The notes: generated by a model not told the origin, from the letters alone. DNA of 64,000 bases from Paenibacillus xylanexedens (GCF_001908275.1 NZ_CP018620.1:3968001-4032000); one strand, 5' to 3'. Counted from the stretch's first letter, positions 38,730-47,967 are shown. Translations and numbers: made by a program.

Positions 38730-39335
38730 GTGTATCAATATAAGGATCAGGAATATGAAGCAGTACATTTTGAGGGACGTGACCTGCGCTATGGAGAACT
38801 CATAAGTTGTGTTTTCAAGCAGTGTACATTTATGAACGCTTCTATGGAAGAAATCGAAACAAGTAACTGTCGTTTTATCGAGTGTGACTTCAAAGGGGCT
38901 TCCATGAATGGTTCGATTCATACGGAATCGGCTTTTGAAAACTGCACCTTCGGTGGTGCAAATCTCTTTGCTTCCAAATTCAGCTCCTGCAAGATGACAG
39001 GCTCAGACTTTTCAGGTGCTCAAATGGATGGCATCACACTAAGTCACGGCGATTGGTCCTATACCAATCTGAGACATACACGTTTGGGGAAACAGGATCT
39101 GCGAGGAATTCGTTTCTTTGAGGCTGACTTTACGGACACGGATTTCACCAAAGCGGATTTGAGAGACTGTGATCTTACCAGAGTTGTATTAAGCAGAGCC
39201 AAGCTGCAAGGAGCCGATCTTAGAGGGGCTAACCTGGAAGGCATCGATCTGAAATCACTGGATATCAAAGGCGTACGTTTGGATCGCGAACAAGCTGTTC
39301 TGTTTGTACGCTCATATGGTGCGAAAGTAGATTGA
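38730..39335 (+). CDS. Pentapeptide repeat protein, Qnr/McbG-like
   Basis: 201 residues made almost entirely of A(D/N)LXX-type pentapeptides (CRFIECDFKG, NCTFGGANLFASKFSSCKMT, FFEADFTDTDFTKADLRDCD), which fold as a right-handed beta-helix. A short break near residue 110-120 and the tail GVRLDREQAVLFVRSYGAKV resemble Qnr proteins that mimic DNA and shield gyrase. GTG start at 38730; GGGGTG lies 7 bases upstream. It is monocistronic, with a promoter-like TTGACA at 38653 and a terminator at 39355. Quinolone or toxin protection is a family-based guess, not shown here. Confidence 0.85.
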   Translation: MYQYKDQEYEAVHFEGRDLRYGELISCVFKQCTFMNASMEEIETSNCRFIECDFKGASMNGSIHTESAFENCTFGGANLFASKFSSCKMTGSDFSGAQMDGITLSHGDWSYTNLRHTRLGKQDLRGIRFFEADFTDTDFTKADLRDCDLTRVVLSRAKLQGADLRGANLEGIDLKSLDIKGVRLDREQAVLFVRSYGAKVD

Positions 39336-39354
39336 GTTGAACATACACAGCAGG

Positions 39355-39380
39355 AAGCCGCCCTTAAGGCGGCTTTTTTG
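39355..39380 (+). terminator. Terminator after the pentapeptide gene
   Basis: GCCGCC/GGCGGC stem extended by AA/TT, then six T. Confidence 0.9.
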
Positions 39381-39473
39381 ACTTTGAGGTTTTCCGATTC
39401 AGAGAGAATAGGCAGGAAAAAGAGATCTAAACAAGAAGTAGTTAACATAAGTTTCAACTAAAAGGAGGTTATC

Positions 39474-39857
39474 ATGTCCGTCACATTAATTATTTTTGTT
39501 GCTGTTATTGTCTTTGGGCTTACAACAGGCACGATCACTACGATTATGGCATTTAAACTGTTACGTAACAATAAAGAGAAACATCACCTTCGCAAGAGCA
39601 TTCTGATGGACGGAATTCCAACAGAAGCAATAATTCATGATATTGTACAGACATCATCCAGTAGGGATGGAAGGCCTGGCGTGCGATTGGATTTGACTGT
39701 AACCCAAGTTGACGGCCGCACCTTCCCAACAATTGTAGAGACTTATATTCCAATCACACTTATTCCCCATTTTCAGAAAGGAAATGTCATTAACGTAAGA
39801 TACATTGCGATGGGGAATGAACGAAAAGTTGAGGTAGAGGATGCCTACCTTCCGTGA
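39474..39857 (+). CDS. Small membrane-anchored protein of unknown function
   Basis: 127 residues. One N-terminal membrane helix (SVTLIIFVAVIVFGLTTGTITTIMAF) is followed by a beta-rich soluble domain (MDGIPTEAIIHDIVQTSSSRDGRPGVRLDLTV..., PITLIPHFQKGNVINVRYI) of the kind seen in small DUF3592-like proteins. AAAAGGAGG precedes the ATG. Family assignment is uncertain; no catalytic residues are evident. Confidence 0.72.
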   Translation: MSVTLIIFVAVIVFGLTTGTITTIMAFKLLRNNKEKHHLRKSILMDGIPTEAIIHDIVQTSSSRDGRPGVRLDLTVTQVDGRTFPTIVETYIPITLIPHFQKGNVINVRYIAMGNERKVEVEDAYLP

Positions 39858-39894
39858 GGTGCCACATGGTGGTAAGCTTCGGTTATCAGGCATA

Positions 39895-39936
39895 TCAAAA
39901 ACCATTACCTGAAACAACTCAGGTAGTGGTTTTTGA
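39895..39936. terminator. Strong bidirectional terminator
   Basis: 18-bp stem running from TCAAAAACCATTACCTGA to TCAGGTAGTGGTTTTTGA, with one wobble pair and a 6-base loop. It separates two convergent genes. Confidence 0.88.
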
Positions 39937-40052
39937 TGTTAATTTAATTAAAAATGGTAACAAGCTGTTTAAGTTATCGACAGTCAGCAGTTAATCCTCT
40001 TCTTTTGACATATTTCGTATATACCTCGCTTTATTTCATGAAGTGAATTTCA

Positions 40053-41558
40053 TTACGTTTTAACGCTGTGCTTTGGGGCTCGTTTCAACCGCACAGCAAC
40101 CCAACTCATAATCAGAGCAGCAATGAACAGAAATACGGTCACACCTGCAATGACAACAAAGAAGGATTGGTCAAATGCAGCAAAGGTGGCATTTTTGAGC
40201 GATTCAGCAGACGCAGCAGGCAAGCTTTCGGCAGCGATAAGCGCTTCATCCAAACTGTCTTTCGCATTGGCTGGCACACTAATTCCCACAGGAATCTTCA
40301 TAGCGAGTGTGTAGAAAAGGGTCGACATGCTGCCGATGATCGCAATACCGGATGCTCCGCCCAGCTCATAACCTACTTCCTCAATGGAAGCGGCCATACC
40401 CGCTTTGTGTGGTGGGGCATAACTCATAATGGAATGTGATGCAGCGGTCATGCCTGATCCAAGACCTGCACCAAGCAGTGCCAAACCGATAATCTGCCCG
40501 GTGAACCCAGCATTGAAATACATCAGATACGTCCCCATGCCAAGGGCAGCGATGAAGAGAGTGAAGCTTTTGATATATACAACATCCACACGGTGCATAA
40601 TGGCCCCCGTAACAGGTCCGGCGATGAGTGCTGCAACAGGTATGGATACGGTGAATAGTCCAGCCTGAAGCGGTGACATGCCTTCCACCAGTTGAAGCCG
40701 CTGAGTGACCATATATTGCACACCCATTTGTGCAAACAAGCCAACCAGTGCGGTAATAAAGCCGGTACTGAATCTTGGGATTTTGAATAAGGACAGATCC
40801 AGCAGTGGGTTGGTACTGTTATTCTGACGGCGAATAAAGATGATCAGGGACAGAACACCGACAACAGCAGCAATGATAGCGAGTGTGAGAGATCCTTCGC
40901 GTCTTGTGAATTCCTTAATGGAATAGATAATTCCGACCATGGCAATCATGATCTGAATGGAACTGGTGAAGTCCCACTTTTTCGAGGCATCCCCTTGATG
41001 TTTAGGGATCATTTTCAAGGCGAATACAAACGCGATAATGGCTATGGGCAGGTTAATCAGAAACACAGAGCCCCACCAGAAATGTTGAAGAAGCAGTCCA
41101 CCAACAATCGGTCCCAGTCCAGCACCGCCTGATGCAATGGAACCCCAGATGCCGATTGCCAGTGCGAGTTCTCGCTCATTCGTAAACGTAACTCTGATAA
41201 TCGACAATGTCGCTGGCATCATCATGGATGCACCTACAGCAAGAAGAATTCTGCTCATGACTAGCATAGCCGATACTGGAGAAAAGGCAGCAGCAAGAGA
41301 AGCAGCAGAAAAGACGACCAAGCCCAGGTTAAATATTTTTTTATGACCAAGACGGTCCCCGAGTGTTCCCATTGCAGGAAGAAGACCCGCCATGACAAGG
41401 GAGTAACCGTTCAGAATCCATAATTTCTCCGAAGCAGATGCACCGAGATCATGGGTCAAGCTGGGTAAAGCGGTGTACAGGATGGTCATATCCATCACAA
41501 TGAGTAATAGTGCACTTGAGACAATAACAAGAATCATCCAACGTTTGAATTTTGACAT
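40053..41558 (-). CDS. MFS multidrug exporter, DHA2 family (14 helices)
   Basis: 501-residue proton-driven drug exporter of the SmvA/QacA/EmrB group. The first helix is followed by the DHA motif WILNGYSLVMAGLLPAMGTLGDRLGHKKIFNLGL (motif A, GDRLGHKK). Motif C is GIWGSIASGGAGLGPIVGGLL, and TM1 has the acidic VMDMTILYTALPSL. AGGAGGG-like CCGGAGGG lies 7 bases before the start. It is divergent from a MerR regulator and its promoter has the 19-bp spacer typical of MerR control. Substrates are unknown. Confidence 0.92.
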   Translation of the reverse strand: MSKFKRWMILVIVSSALLLIVMDMTILYTALPSLTHDLGASASEKLWILNGYSLVMAGLLPAMGTLGDRLGHKKIFNLGLVVFSAASLAAAFSPVSAMLVMSRILLAVGASMMMPATLSIIRVTFTNERELALAIGIWGSIASGGAGLGPIVGGLLLQHFWWGSVFLINLPIAIIAFVFALKMIPKHQGDASKKWDFTSSIQIMIAMVGIIYSIKEFTRREGSLTLAIIAAVVGVLSLIIFIRRQNNSTNPLLDLSLFKIPRFSTGFITALVGLFAQMGVQYMVTQRLQLVEGMSPLQAGLFTVSIPVAALIAGPVTGAIMHRVDVVYIKSFTLFIAALGMGTYLMYFNAGFTGQIIGLALLGAGLGSGMTAASHSIMSYAPPHKAGMAASIEEVGYELGGASGIAIIGSMSTLFYTLAMKIPVGISVPANAKDSLDEALIAAESLPAASAESLKNATFAAFDQSFFVVIAGVTVFLFIAALIMSWVAVRLKRAPKHSVKT

Positions 41559-41593
41559 GTTTCCCTCCGGCGATATGAATAACTTACAATTTT

Positions 41594-41624
41594 AGACTAA
41601 ACTATCGGGTAACCCTATAGTCAA
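41594..41624 (-). promoter_or_regulatory. MerR-type promoter/operator of the MFS exporter
   Basis: On the minus strand, TTGACT (41619-41624) and TAGTCT (41594-41599) are 19 bases apart, and the spacer contains the inverted repeat CTAT-n-GGGT-n-ACCC-n-ATAG. An overlong spacer with a central palindrome is the hallmark of MerR-family activated promoters. Confidence 0.75.
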
Positions 41625-41697
41625 ACCTTTATTTACACACTATAATGCATTTATACTTTTATAACTTAGACCACATATGTACACGGAGGGCCCTAAG

Positions 41698-42537
41698 ATG
41701 GCTGGACATCACGCACAACACTTTACCACCAGTGAATTTGCCAAGATCTGCGGAGTGACCAAACATACCTTGTTTCATTATGACGAGATTGGGCTGTTAA
41801 AGCCTGAATTTACCAATGCCAAGGGCTACCGCTATTATGGTATGCAACAAACGTATGTGCTGGATGTCATACATGTGCTGAAGAAGGCAGGAAGCTCACT
41901 CCAAGAGATTAAGTCATTTATTCAAAATCAGAATACACCATTGTTAATTGAGCTTTTTGAACAGAAATTAAAGGCACTTGAGTTGGAGCAACAACGAATC
42001 AAACGTATGCAAAAGCTGCTAAGTGGTGCCATTGAAATGACGAAACAAGCCACGGATGCTTCTCCTGAAGGTCTGTATATTGAACAATGTGAGCTGGAGT
42101 ATTTTATTGCTGTTCAACTGGAGCAAGGGGATGGGGATAAGGAATTCTTCCGTAAGTTCATTGAATACAGGACCCATTGTGATGAACAGATGATCGACTA
42201 TGAATTTCCGGTATGGACGATCTTACGTCAGGAGCACTATGAGGCAGGAGAATACTATCCGGATTACTTTGGCAACAAAATAAAAGCTCCCATTCCAGGG
42301 GAAACGATATGGATTAAGCCAAAAGGGATGTATGCCGTCATGAATCATCGAGGTTCATACGAAAGCATGCCGGAGACGTATTCCCTCATGAAAGAGGAGA
42401 TAGAAAAAGAGGGACTGCAAGTCTGTGGACATGTGTATGCACTGGACCTGCTCACTTATTTTGCAGAAAGTAACCCCGATGAGTACATCATCAAAATTTA
42501 CGTAGAGGTGTGTAAGCCAGAAAACACAATGGTTTAA
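41698..42537 (+). CDS. MerR-family regulator with GyrI-like effector domain (BltR/BmrR-like)
   Basis: 279 residues. The MerR winged helix is at the start (FTTSEFAKICGVTKHTLFHYDEIGLLKPEF...GYRYYGMQQ), followed by a coiled-coil dimer helix (LIELFEQKLKALELEQQRIKRMQ) and a GyrI/Rob-like drug-binding domain (CELEYFIAVQL..., GMYAVMNHRGSYESMPETY). ATG at 41698 is preferred because GGAGGG ends 8 bases before it; a codon at 41677 lies upstream of that site. Divergent to the DHA2 exporter, which it likely activates on drug binding. Confidence 0.9.
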   Translation: MAGHHAQHFTTSEFAKICGVTKHTLFHYDEIGLLKPEFTNAKGYRYYGMQQTYVLDVIHVLKKAGSSLQEIKSFIQNQNTPLLIELFEQKLKALELEQQRIKRMQKLLSGAIEMTKQATDASPEGLYIEQCELEYFIAVQLEQGDGDKEFFRKFIEYRTHCDEQMIDYEFPVWTILRQEHYEAGEYYPDYFGNKIKAPIPGETIWIKPKGMYAVMNHRGSYESMPETYSLMKEEIEKEGLQVCGHVYALDLLTYFAESNPDEYIIKIYVEVCKPENTMV

Positions 42538-42646
42538 CGGTACGGGGATGGAAGATGAGATCGAGGCTACACTGTCTTGACCCATGTCGTATTCCATGTT
42601 AAGTTTTCTGTAATAAATTGTGAGTTTTCAAAGGGGGTATGGAGTC

Positions 42647-42775
42647 ATGACGGAATTAGAGGTTGTGGATGTTTATGTGGACCTGTCAACGAACATGAAC
42701 AGTGGCATGGTTCACAATATGACTAATCAGAATCCGGCACTTTGTCCTCCTATGCATAGATCTACTCGGCGCTAA
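42647..42775 (+). CDS. Possible 42-residue leader peptide upstream of the ABC-F gene
   Basis: ATG at 42647 with AAAGGGGG about 10 bases before it opens a 42-codon frame (MTELEVVDVYVDL...PPMHRSTRR) that ends at 42775. The stop lies in an almost perfect hairpin, GGCG-c-TAAAT-g-ATTTA-t-CGCC (42768-42788). Inducible ABC-F resistance genes often have such upstream frames. The rest of 42538-42919 shows nothing else. Confidence 0.4.
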   Translation: MTELEVVDVYVDLSTNMNSGMVHNMTNQNPALCPPMHRSTRR

Positions 42776-42919
42776 ATGATTTATCGCCAGGTTCTTTATT
42801 GTATAAGCGAATCTAAATTCTGATTATGTTCAAATATTAAAGTGAGGGAATCCATGCCATGTTCGATGGTGAAATCCCGTCAGTTTACTTTTATATTTCA
42901 CATAAAAAGGATGATATGC

Positions 42920-44398
42920 ATGTCTTTAATCAACGTTACCAACCTGACCTTTGCTTATGAAGGCAGTTACGATAATATATTTGAAAATGTTAGTTTTCAG
43001 TTGGACTCCGATTGGAAATTGGGTTTTACCGGAAGGAACGGCAGAGGCAAAACGACATTCCTCAATCTGTTGCTTGGCAAATATGAATACAGCGGACATA
43101 TCTCTGCGAATGTTAGCTTTGAATACTTTCCGTACCAGGTAGAGAATAAGGGAGCCATGACCGTCGATGTCATCGGCGAGATTCACCCTGAATATCTGCA
43201 CTGGCAAGTTGTGCGCGAGTTTAACCTGTTGAAGGTGTCGGAAGATGTGCTGTATCGGCCTTTCGATACGTTATCCAACGGAGAACAAACAAAGGTGATG
43301 CTGGCTGCCTTGTTCCTGAAGGATAATCGGTTTCTGCTCATTGATGAACCTACCAATCATCTTGATCTTCATGCAAGACAAATCGTAGGTGATTATCTCC
43401 GCAGCAAGAGTGGATTTATTTTGGTGTCTCATGATCGATCCTTTCTGGATCAAAGTGTAGACCATATCCTTTCCATCAATAGAAGTAACATAGAGATTCA
43501 GAAAGGCAATTTCTCCGCTTGGTGGGAAAATAAAAGAAGGCAAGATCAGTTTGAACTTGCGAGTAATGAGAAATTAATAAAGGATATCAAGCGTTTATCC
43601 GATTCAGCCAAACGGACCGGTGGATGGTCGCATGAAGTTGAAAAAACCAAAAATGGTACGAGAAATTCCGGCTCCAAGGTGGATAAAGGATATATTGGGC
43701 ACAAGGCTGCCAAAATGATGAAACGTTCCAAAAATATCGAACAAAGGCAGCAATCTGCGATTCAAGAGAAATCCAAACTTCTCAAAAATATCGAGAGTGC
43801 AGAACGTTTACAGATTCATCAGCTGGATTTTCACAAGCAGGAACTTGTCGAATTGGAACATGTATCGATCTCATACGGCTCCAATACGGTGTGTAAGGAT
43901 GTCAGTATCACGGTTGAACAAGGGGATCGTATTGCCCTGTACGGTAAAAATGGATCTGGCAAATCAAGCATTCTTAAACTGATCTGTGGTGAAGATATCC
44001 CTTATACAGGTCTTTTCCGTAAGGATCATCAGCTTAAAATCTCGTATGTGTCGCAGGACACGTCTGATCTCGGAGGGCATTTATCTGAGTATGCGGCCAC
44101 ACAGGGGATTGATGAAAGCCTGTTTAAATCGATACTTCGAAAGTTGGATTTTTCCAGACTGCAATTGGAGAAAGATATCTCAACGTTTAGCGCAGGTCAA
44201 AAAAAGAAAGTGCTCATTGCTAAAAGTCTTAGTGAGAAAGCTCATCTGCATATTTGAGATGAACCACTCAACTTTGTAGATGTCATTTCACGTATGCAGA
44301 TTGAAGACTTATTGCTGGAATACTCGCCAACCCTGCTTTTTGTAGAGCATGATCGTGAATTTTGTACAAATATTGCAACGAGAATCATCGAACTGTAA
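42920..44398 (+). pseudogene. Lsa-like ABC-F ATPase gene with an in-frame TGA near the 3' end
   Basis: Full frame would give about 492 residues, the usual Lsa-type length. ABC-F proteins rescue ribosomes from antibiotics such as lincosamides and pleuromutilins. NBD1 is complete: Walker A GRNGRGKTT, signature LSNGEQTKVML, Walker B FLLIDEPTNHLD, H-loop VSHDRS. The linker is Lys/Arg rich. NBD2 has Walker A GKNGSGKSS and signature FSAGQKKKVLIAKSL, but codon 446 (44255-44257) is TGA exactly where the family has Trp in HLYIWDEPLN. The frame then continues for 46 residues (DEPLNFVDV...FVEHDREF) to TAA at 44396. The 445-residue product lacks the NBD2 Walker B DE and the H-loop, so it is probably inactive. 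The start is set by AAAAGG 9 bases before 42920. Confidence 0.88.
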
Positions 44399-44422
44399 GT
44401 AACGGGAAAAATAACGATGTTA

Positions 44423-44446
44423 AGAGCCGCCAAATGGCGGCTTTTA
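44423..44446 (+). terminator. Terminator after the ABC-F gene
   Basis: AGCCGCC/GGCGGCT stem with loop AAAT and TTTT. Its position shows that the transcription unit extends to 44398, past the internal TGA. Confidence 0.85.
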
Positions 44447-44548
44447 GTATTACTCGTGAGGAAGTATGCTATAATTTTATAATCTCATTCAATCATTTGA
44501 TGGATGACTAGATCAATTGTAGACTAATTCGCCAAGAGGTGTAATACA

Positions 44549-45115
44549 ATGAAAAAAGAAATGACTACAATCAAACAAACCAGGCTTCATTCCATTTTGG
44601 ACGAGGCCACCAAGTTGCTGATTGAAAAACCGAATGCTTCCATGAATGAGATTGCAGAATCTGCAAAAATCGGGATCGCTACGTTACATCGATATGTGGA
44701 AAGTCGTGAACAGCTTATGGTCTATCTGGGATTACGCGCAATCGAGGTGGTCAGTGAGACCATGAAAGAAATCCAACTGGATGAGGAGCATTGTGAAAAG
44801 TACATACCCGAACTGATTGAAGCGCTGATTCCATTAGGCGACAAAATTTATTTTTTGGCTCATGACACCACCATTAACTATAATCCCGAGATTGAGGGAG
44901 CAGATCTGAAACTGAGAGAACCTGTATTGCATGCGGTCGGTCTGTTACAACAGAAAGGTTATTTCCGCTCCGATCTCGATAAAACCTGGATTGTCGATGT
45001 GCTGTATTCCATCATGTTCCTGACGTGGCAGCAGGTTGTAAGTGGTCATATCGCGAGAAAAGCAGCCCCCGCGCTTGTGGTGGATACGTTTTATCATGGA
45101 TTTAAGCAGCGTTAG
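44549..45115 (+). CDS. TetR-family transcriptional regulator
   Basis: 188 residues. The N-terminal HTH is LHSILDEATKLLIEKPNASMNEIAESAKIGIATLHRYVESREQLMVYLGLRAIE (about 12-65). The C-terminal ligand domain has no recognised class. GAGGTG precedes the ATG. It is monocistronic, next to the broken ABC-F gene but with its own upstream region; its target is not evident. Confidence 0.87.
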   Translation: MKKEMTTIKQTRLHSILDEATKLLIEKPNASMNEIAESAKIGIATLHRYVESREQLMVYLGLRAIEVVSETMKEIQLDEEHCEKYIPELIEALIPLGDKIYFLAHDTTINYNPEIEGADLKLREPVLHAVGLLQQKGYFRSDLDKTWIVDVLYSIMFLTWQQVVSGHIARKAAPALVVDTFYHGFKQR

Positions 45116-45157
45116 GTCAGGGCCTATCCAACGAAAAACAATAGATTTAAATACGAA

Positions 45158-45217
45158 AGCACCCCAAAAAAGTCGACTGTATCGTTAGATACACAGACTC
45201 TTTGAGGGTGTTTTTTT
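45158..45217 (+). terminator. Terminator after the TetR gene
   Basis: Long nested hairpin: CACCC (45160) pairs with GGGTG (45206-45210), AAAGTC with GACTCTTT, and GTAT with ATAC; seven T follow. Confidence 0.75.
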
Positions 45218-45467
45218 GCGTTCACAACAGCGTTTCTCAGTGCGCAAGCTGCAAAAACTTGATTTTCTCACATATTCAAATATTAACAGAGTTCAGAATT
45301 TAAGATTTCCAGTTTACAAAAAATGATATAAATTTCTAGTAGATTCAAATCATTACCAAATAAAGACAAAATATTCAAGCAAGGGGGCCGGACAGAAGCA
45401 CCAGCAATTGTGCAGTTCAAAGTCAGCTTATGTACTCATTCCATCAACCCAAATCAGGAGGGATTCC
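45218..45467. other. Upstream region of the GT2 gene cluster
   Basis: AT-rich upstream DNA with no gene. It must hold the promoter for the cluster, but no single -35/-10 pair is convincing. Confidence 0.4.
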
Positions 45468-46622
45468 ATGCTTTACACCATTATTGTGCCAGTCAACCAG
45501 GACTATAACATTTTGAACCTGTTCACAGATTCGCTACTCCGGACGGTAAGTCCATCCACTCAGATTATTTTCATCAACGATGGTTCCGGCTCAGCAGTCT
45601 TTCAACATCTGGATAAACTGAAGCAAGAAGTAAGAGAAGGTGTGACCATCGAGATTCTTCAGCATGATTTTCCACTCGGTTGCGCCGTGTCGATTAATAG
45701 CGCACTGAGTCTTGCCAAGGGAGAGTACATTTTCTTCCTGGATTCTGACACCATTCTTCAACCGAACTGGCAACCGATGATGAAAGAGACACTGGATAGC
45801 GATATTACGATTGGCATGATTGGAGGGGTTCTGTTGTATCCGCAAACAGGAGGCGTGCAGCATTGCGGCATTGCTTTTGCGGACACCATCGGCCGACACC
45901 TGTTCCTGAACGCATCTCCTGATGATATCCCAAAAGAAACCTTCTCTGTTCAACTGGTGGTGTTTGCCATGTTTGGCATGAAGCGGGAGGTGTATGAGAC
46001 CATCGGCAACCTCGATGAGAAATTCTTTAACGGATACGAGGACTTTGATTATCAGATGCGGGCACGAGCTGCCGGATACGATACAGTCATTAATCCGAAT
46101 ATTCAAGCATATCACTGGGAACGCAGCAGCGGCATTCACCGCAACTTCAACCGGAAGAACAATCTGGCACGATTCTGGAAAAAGTGGGGCGGTCAAATCG
46201 AGGCTGATGTGTGGCCCTTCGTTTTCAGTCATCTGAAAGCACAACTGGAAAGCCAAGAGGAAAACCAGCAACTGCCGATTGTCGGCATTGACCTTGCCGA
46301 GGTTCGAAGTGATGCCGATACATTCTGGACCAAGCTGGAGGAAGCCGAATTTGCAAATGTAGCCGAAGTACGGGACTATTCAAACCGCTTTAATTCCAAC
46401 GGGGCCATCTGGCTGCCACAGGTACTGGGCAAGGAATTGATTCATAGTGAGAACCGGTTACTGTTTTTGGTGGACAATTTCGCCCGTTTGCTGGAGAACC
46501 GCTACTGGATTGAGATGAGACATGCTCATCGAGCCAAGGATCTGATCATTGATCTGTATGGCAATGTGATCACAATGGATCGCATATACGATGGATGCTG
46601 GCCTGGAACCAAAGTTCGGTAA
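45468..46622 (+). CDS. Glycosyltransferase family 2 protein
   Basis: About 384 residues. The GT-A fold starts at once (LYTIIVPVNQDYN) with the acidic pair IFINDGSG, the DxD-like FFLDSDTILQPNW near 95, and GNLDEKFFNGYEDFDYQMRARAAGY near 180 (ED motif). The last 120 residues form an additional domain without clear family (LPIVGIDLAEVRSDADTFW...). The start is ATG at 45468 because AGGAGGG lies 8 bases upstream. No membrane segment: cytoplasmic. It is the first gene of a co-directional group with an aminotransferase, a dehydrogenase and a transporter. Confidence 0.88.
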   Translation: MLYTIIVPVNQDYNILNLFTDSLLRTVSPSTQIIFINDGSGSAVFQHLDKLKQEVREGVTIEILQHDFPLGCAVSINSALSLAKGEYIFFLDSDTILQPNWQPMMKETLDSDITIGMIGGVLLYPQTGGVQHCGIAFADTIGRHLFLNASPDDIPKETFSVQLVVFAMFGMKREVYETIGNLDEKFFNGYEDFDYQMRARAAGYDTVINPNIQAYHWERSSGIHRNFNRKNNLARFWKKWGGQIEADVWPFVFSHLKAQLESQEENQQLPIVGIDLAEVRSDADTFWTKLEEAEFANVAEVRDYSNRFNSNGAIWLPQVLGKELIHSENRLLFLVDNFARLLENRYWIEMRHAHRAKDLIIDLYGNVITMDRIYDGCWPGTKVR

Positions 46623-46659
46623 TACACTCACAACGAAAATAAACAGGGAGGTACTTAAG

Positions 46660-47967
46660 GTGAAAGAAAAAGAGAGCACGCTCGATCGTGCCGTACGGTT
46701 TACCCGTAATCTGGAGTGGTTGGAACAAGTCGAAAAGGTAATTCCGGGCGGATGCAGCACTTTAGCCAAAGCACCTGAACGTTTATTTCCGGGCCATACA
46801 CCCGTATGTTGTGCAGAGGCTTATAACTCCCGATTTACAGATATCGACGGGAATGAATGGCTGGATTGCGAAATGGCCATGGGTACGGCGCCATGGGGCC
46901 ATGCCAGACATGAAGTCCAATTAACCGTCATTCACCAGTTGAAAAAAGGGACAAGCTTTTCTTTACCTGCCGACATCGAGCTTGAATGTGCCGAGTTGAT
47001 TCTGGAGCGGTTCGAGGGGCGTTATCCATCGCTGCGCTTCACCAAGAGTGGTGCCGATGCAGTGAGTGGGGCCGTGCGTCTGGCCCGTGCCGCTAGTGGC
47101 AAAAGCAAGGTTATTGCAACAGCGTATCATGGGTGGCACGACTGGTCTGCCTACGGTTATTATGGTGGCCAGACGAAAGAACGTGGCATCCCGGTGGATA
47201 TCGAGCGTTCAACGATCTGGATCAACAAGCCTACTACGGAGCGAATTGAGGCCCAGATTACCGCATCTCCCGAGGATATCGCATGTATTGTTCTGTGCCC
47301 CAACGAGTGGAAAAAGGACGCGCTGGAGCAAGCCGTAAACCTATGTCGGTCTCTGGACATCATTATCATATTCGATGAGGTAACTTCCGGTATTCGAATG
47401 GGCAAGCAGGCTACAGCAGGAGAATATGACATCTGGCCTGATCTGCTCTGTATCTCTAAAGGTATGGCCAACGGTTTACCGCTCGCAGCGGTTATGGGGC
47501 CTGAGCACTTAATGTCTTTGTCAGGACAGGTCAGATTCAGTAATGCCCATTCCAGTGAAACGACAGCGCTCGCGGCAGCCATTGCCTGTGAACGATTAAT
47601 GAAAAATGCGAAAGTATGGCCGACTTGGCGTGATCCGGCAACCCGGATCATGGATCGTCTGGAATCTGAACTTGTGTTACTCGGATTGACGGATCAATTG
47701 GAAGTGAGAGGGACGTATGCAAGCTTCTGCATTCAATCCTTGGCTGAAGATAACTTCCAAACCGATCCTTTCCGCGAGTTCATGGTGAAGAGAATGGCTC
47801 ACTTCGGTATTTTCACCAAAGGATACTTTATTTTCTCTGATGCCCATACACGGGAAGAATTACTGTGGGTCGAGGAAGGGCTGTTACAGATCCTGTCAGA
47901 CTGGAAAGAGATTCAGAAGCAGGAACATCTTCATGCGATGCAATTTTCGAAAACGTTTGAAGCTTAA
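46660..47967 (+). CDS. Class III PLP aminotransferase (glutamate-1-semialdehyde aminomutase-like)
   Basis: About 435 residues of the aminotransferase class III fold. Features: VIPGGCSTLAKAPERLFPG and DIDGNEWLDCEMAMGTAPWGHA at the N-terminus, FTKSGADAVSGAVRLARAASGK near 130, YHGWHDWSAYGYY near 155, IIIFDEVTSGIRMG (PLP-binding Asp) near 235, and Schiff-base Lys267 in CISKGMANG. It is unlikely to be HemL itself, since the surroundings are not heme genes; homologues of this type act on sugar or aldehyde intermediates. GTG start chosen because GGAGGT ends 7 bases before; the previous gene's stop is 37 bases upstream. Confidence 0.88.
   Translation: MKEKESTLDRAVRFTRNLEWLEQVEKVIPGGCSTLAKAPERLFPGHTPVCCAEAYNSRFTDIDGNEWLDCEMAMGTAPWGHARHEVQLTVIHQLKKGTSFSLPADIELECAELILERFEGRYPSLRFTKSGADAVSGAVRLARAASGKSKVIATAYHGWHDWSAYGYYGGQTKERGIPVDIERSTIWINKPTTERIEAQITASPEDIACIVLCPNEWKKDALEQAVNLCRSLDIIIIFDEVTSGIRMGKQATAGEYDIWPDLLCISKGMANGLPLAAVMGPEHLMSLSGQVRFSNAHSSETTALAAAIACERLMKNAKVWPTWRDPATRIMDRLESELVLLGLTDQLEVRGTYASFCIQSLAEDNFQTDPFREFMVKRMAHFGIFTKGYFIFSDAHTREELLWVEEGLLQILSDWKEIQKQEHLHAMQFSKTFEA

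Noticed and set aside
40068..40439. Plus-strand frame under the DHA2 exporter
   Set aside because: Antisense to a well-supported membrane protein with no start signals.
42842..42919. Upstream extension of the ABC-F gene
   Set aside because: The family N-terminus (SLINVTNLTFAYEG) and the ribosome site support the ATG at 42920; the extension has no homology-like features.
46591..46659. N-terminal extension of the aminotransferase into the GT2 gene
   Set aside because: It overlaps the GT2 coding end; the GTG at 46660 has a well-spaced GGAGGT and fits the family start.
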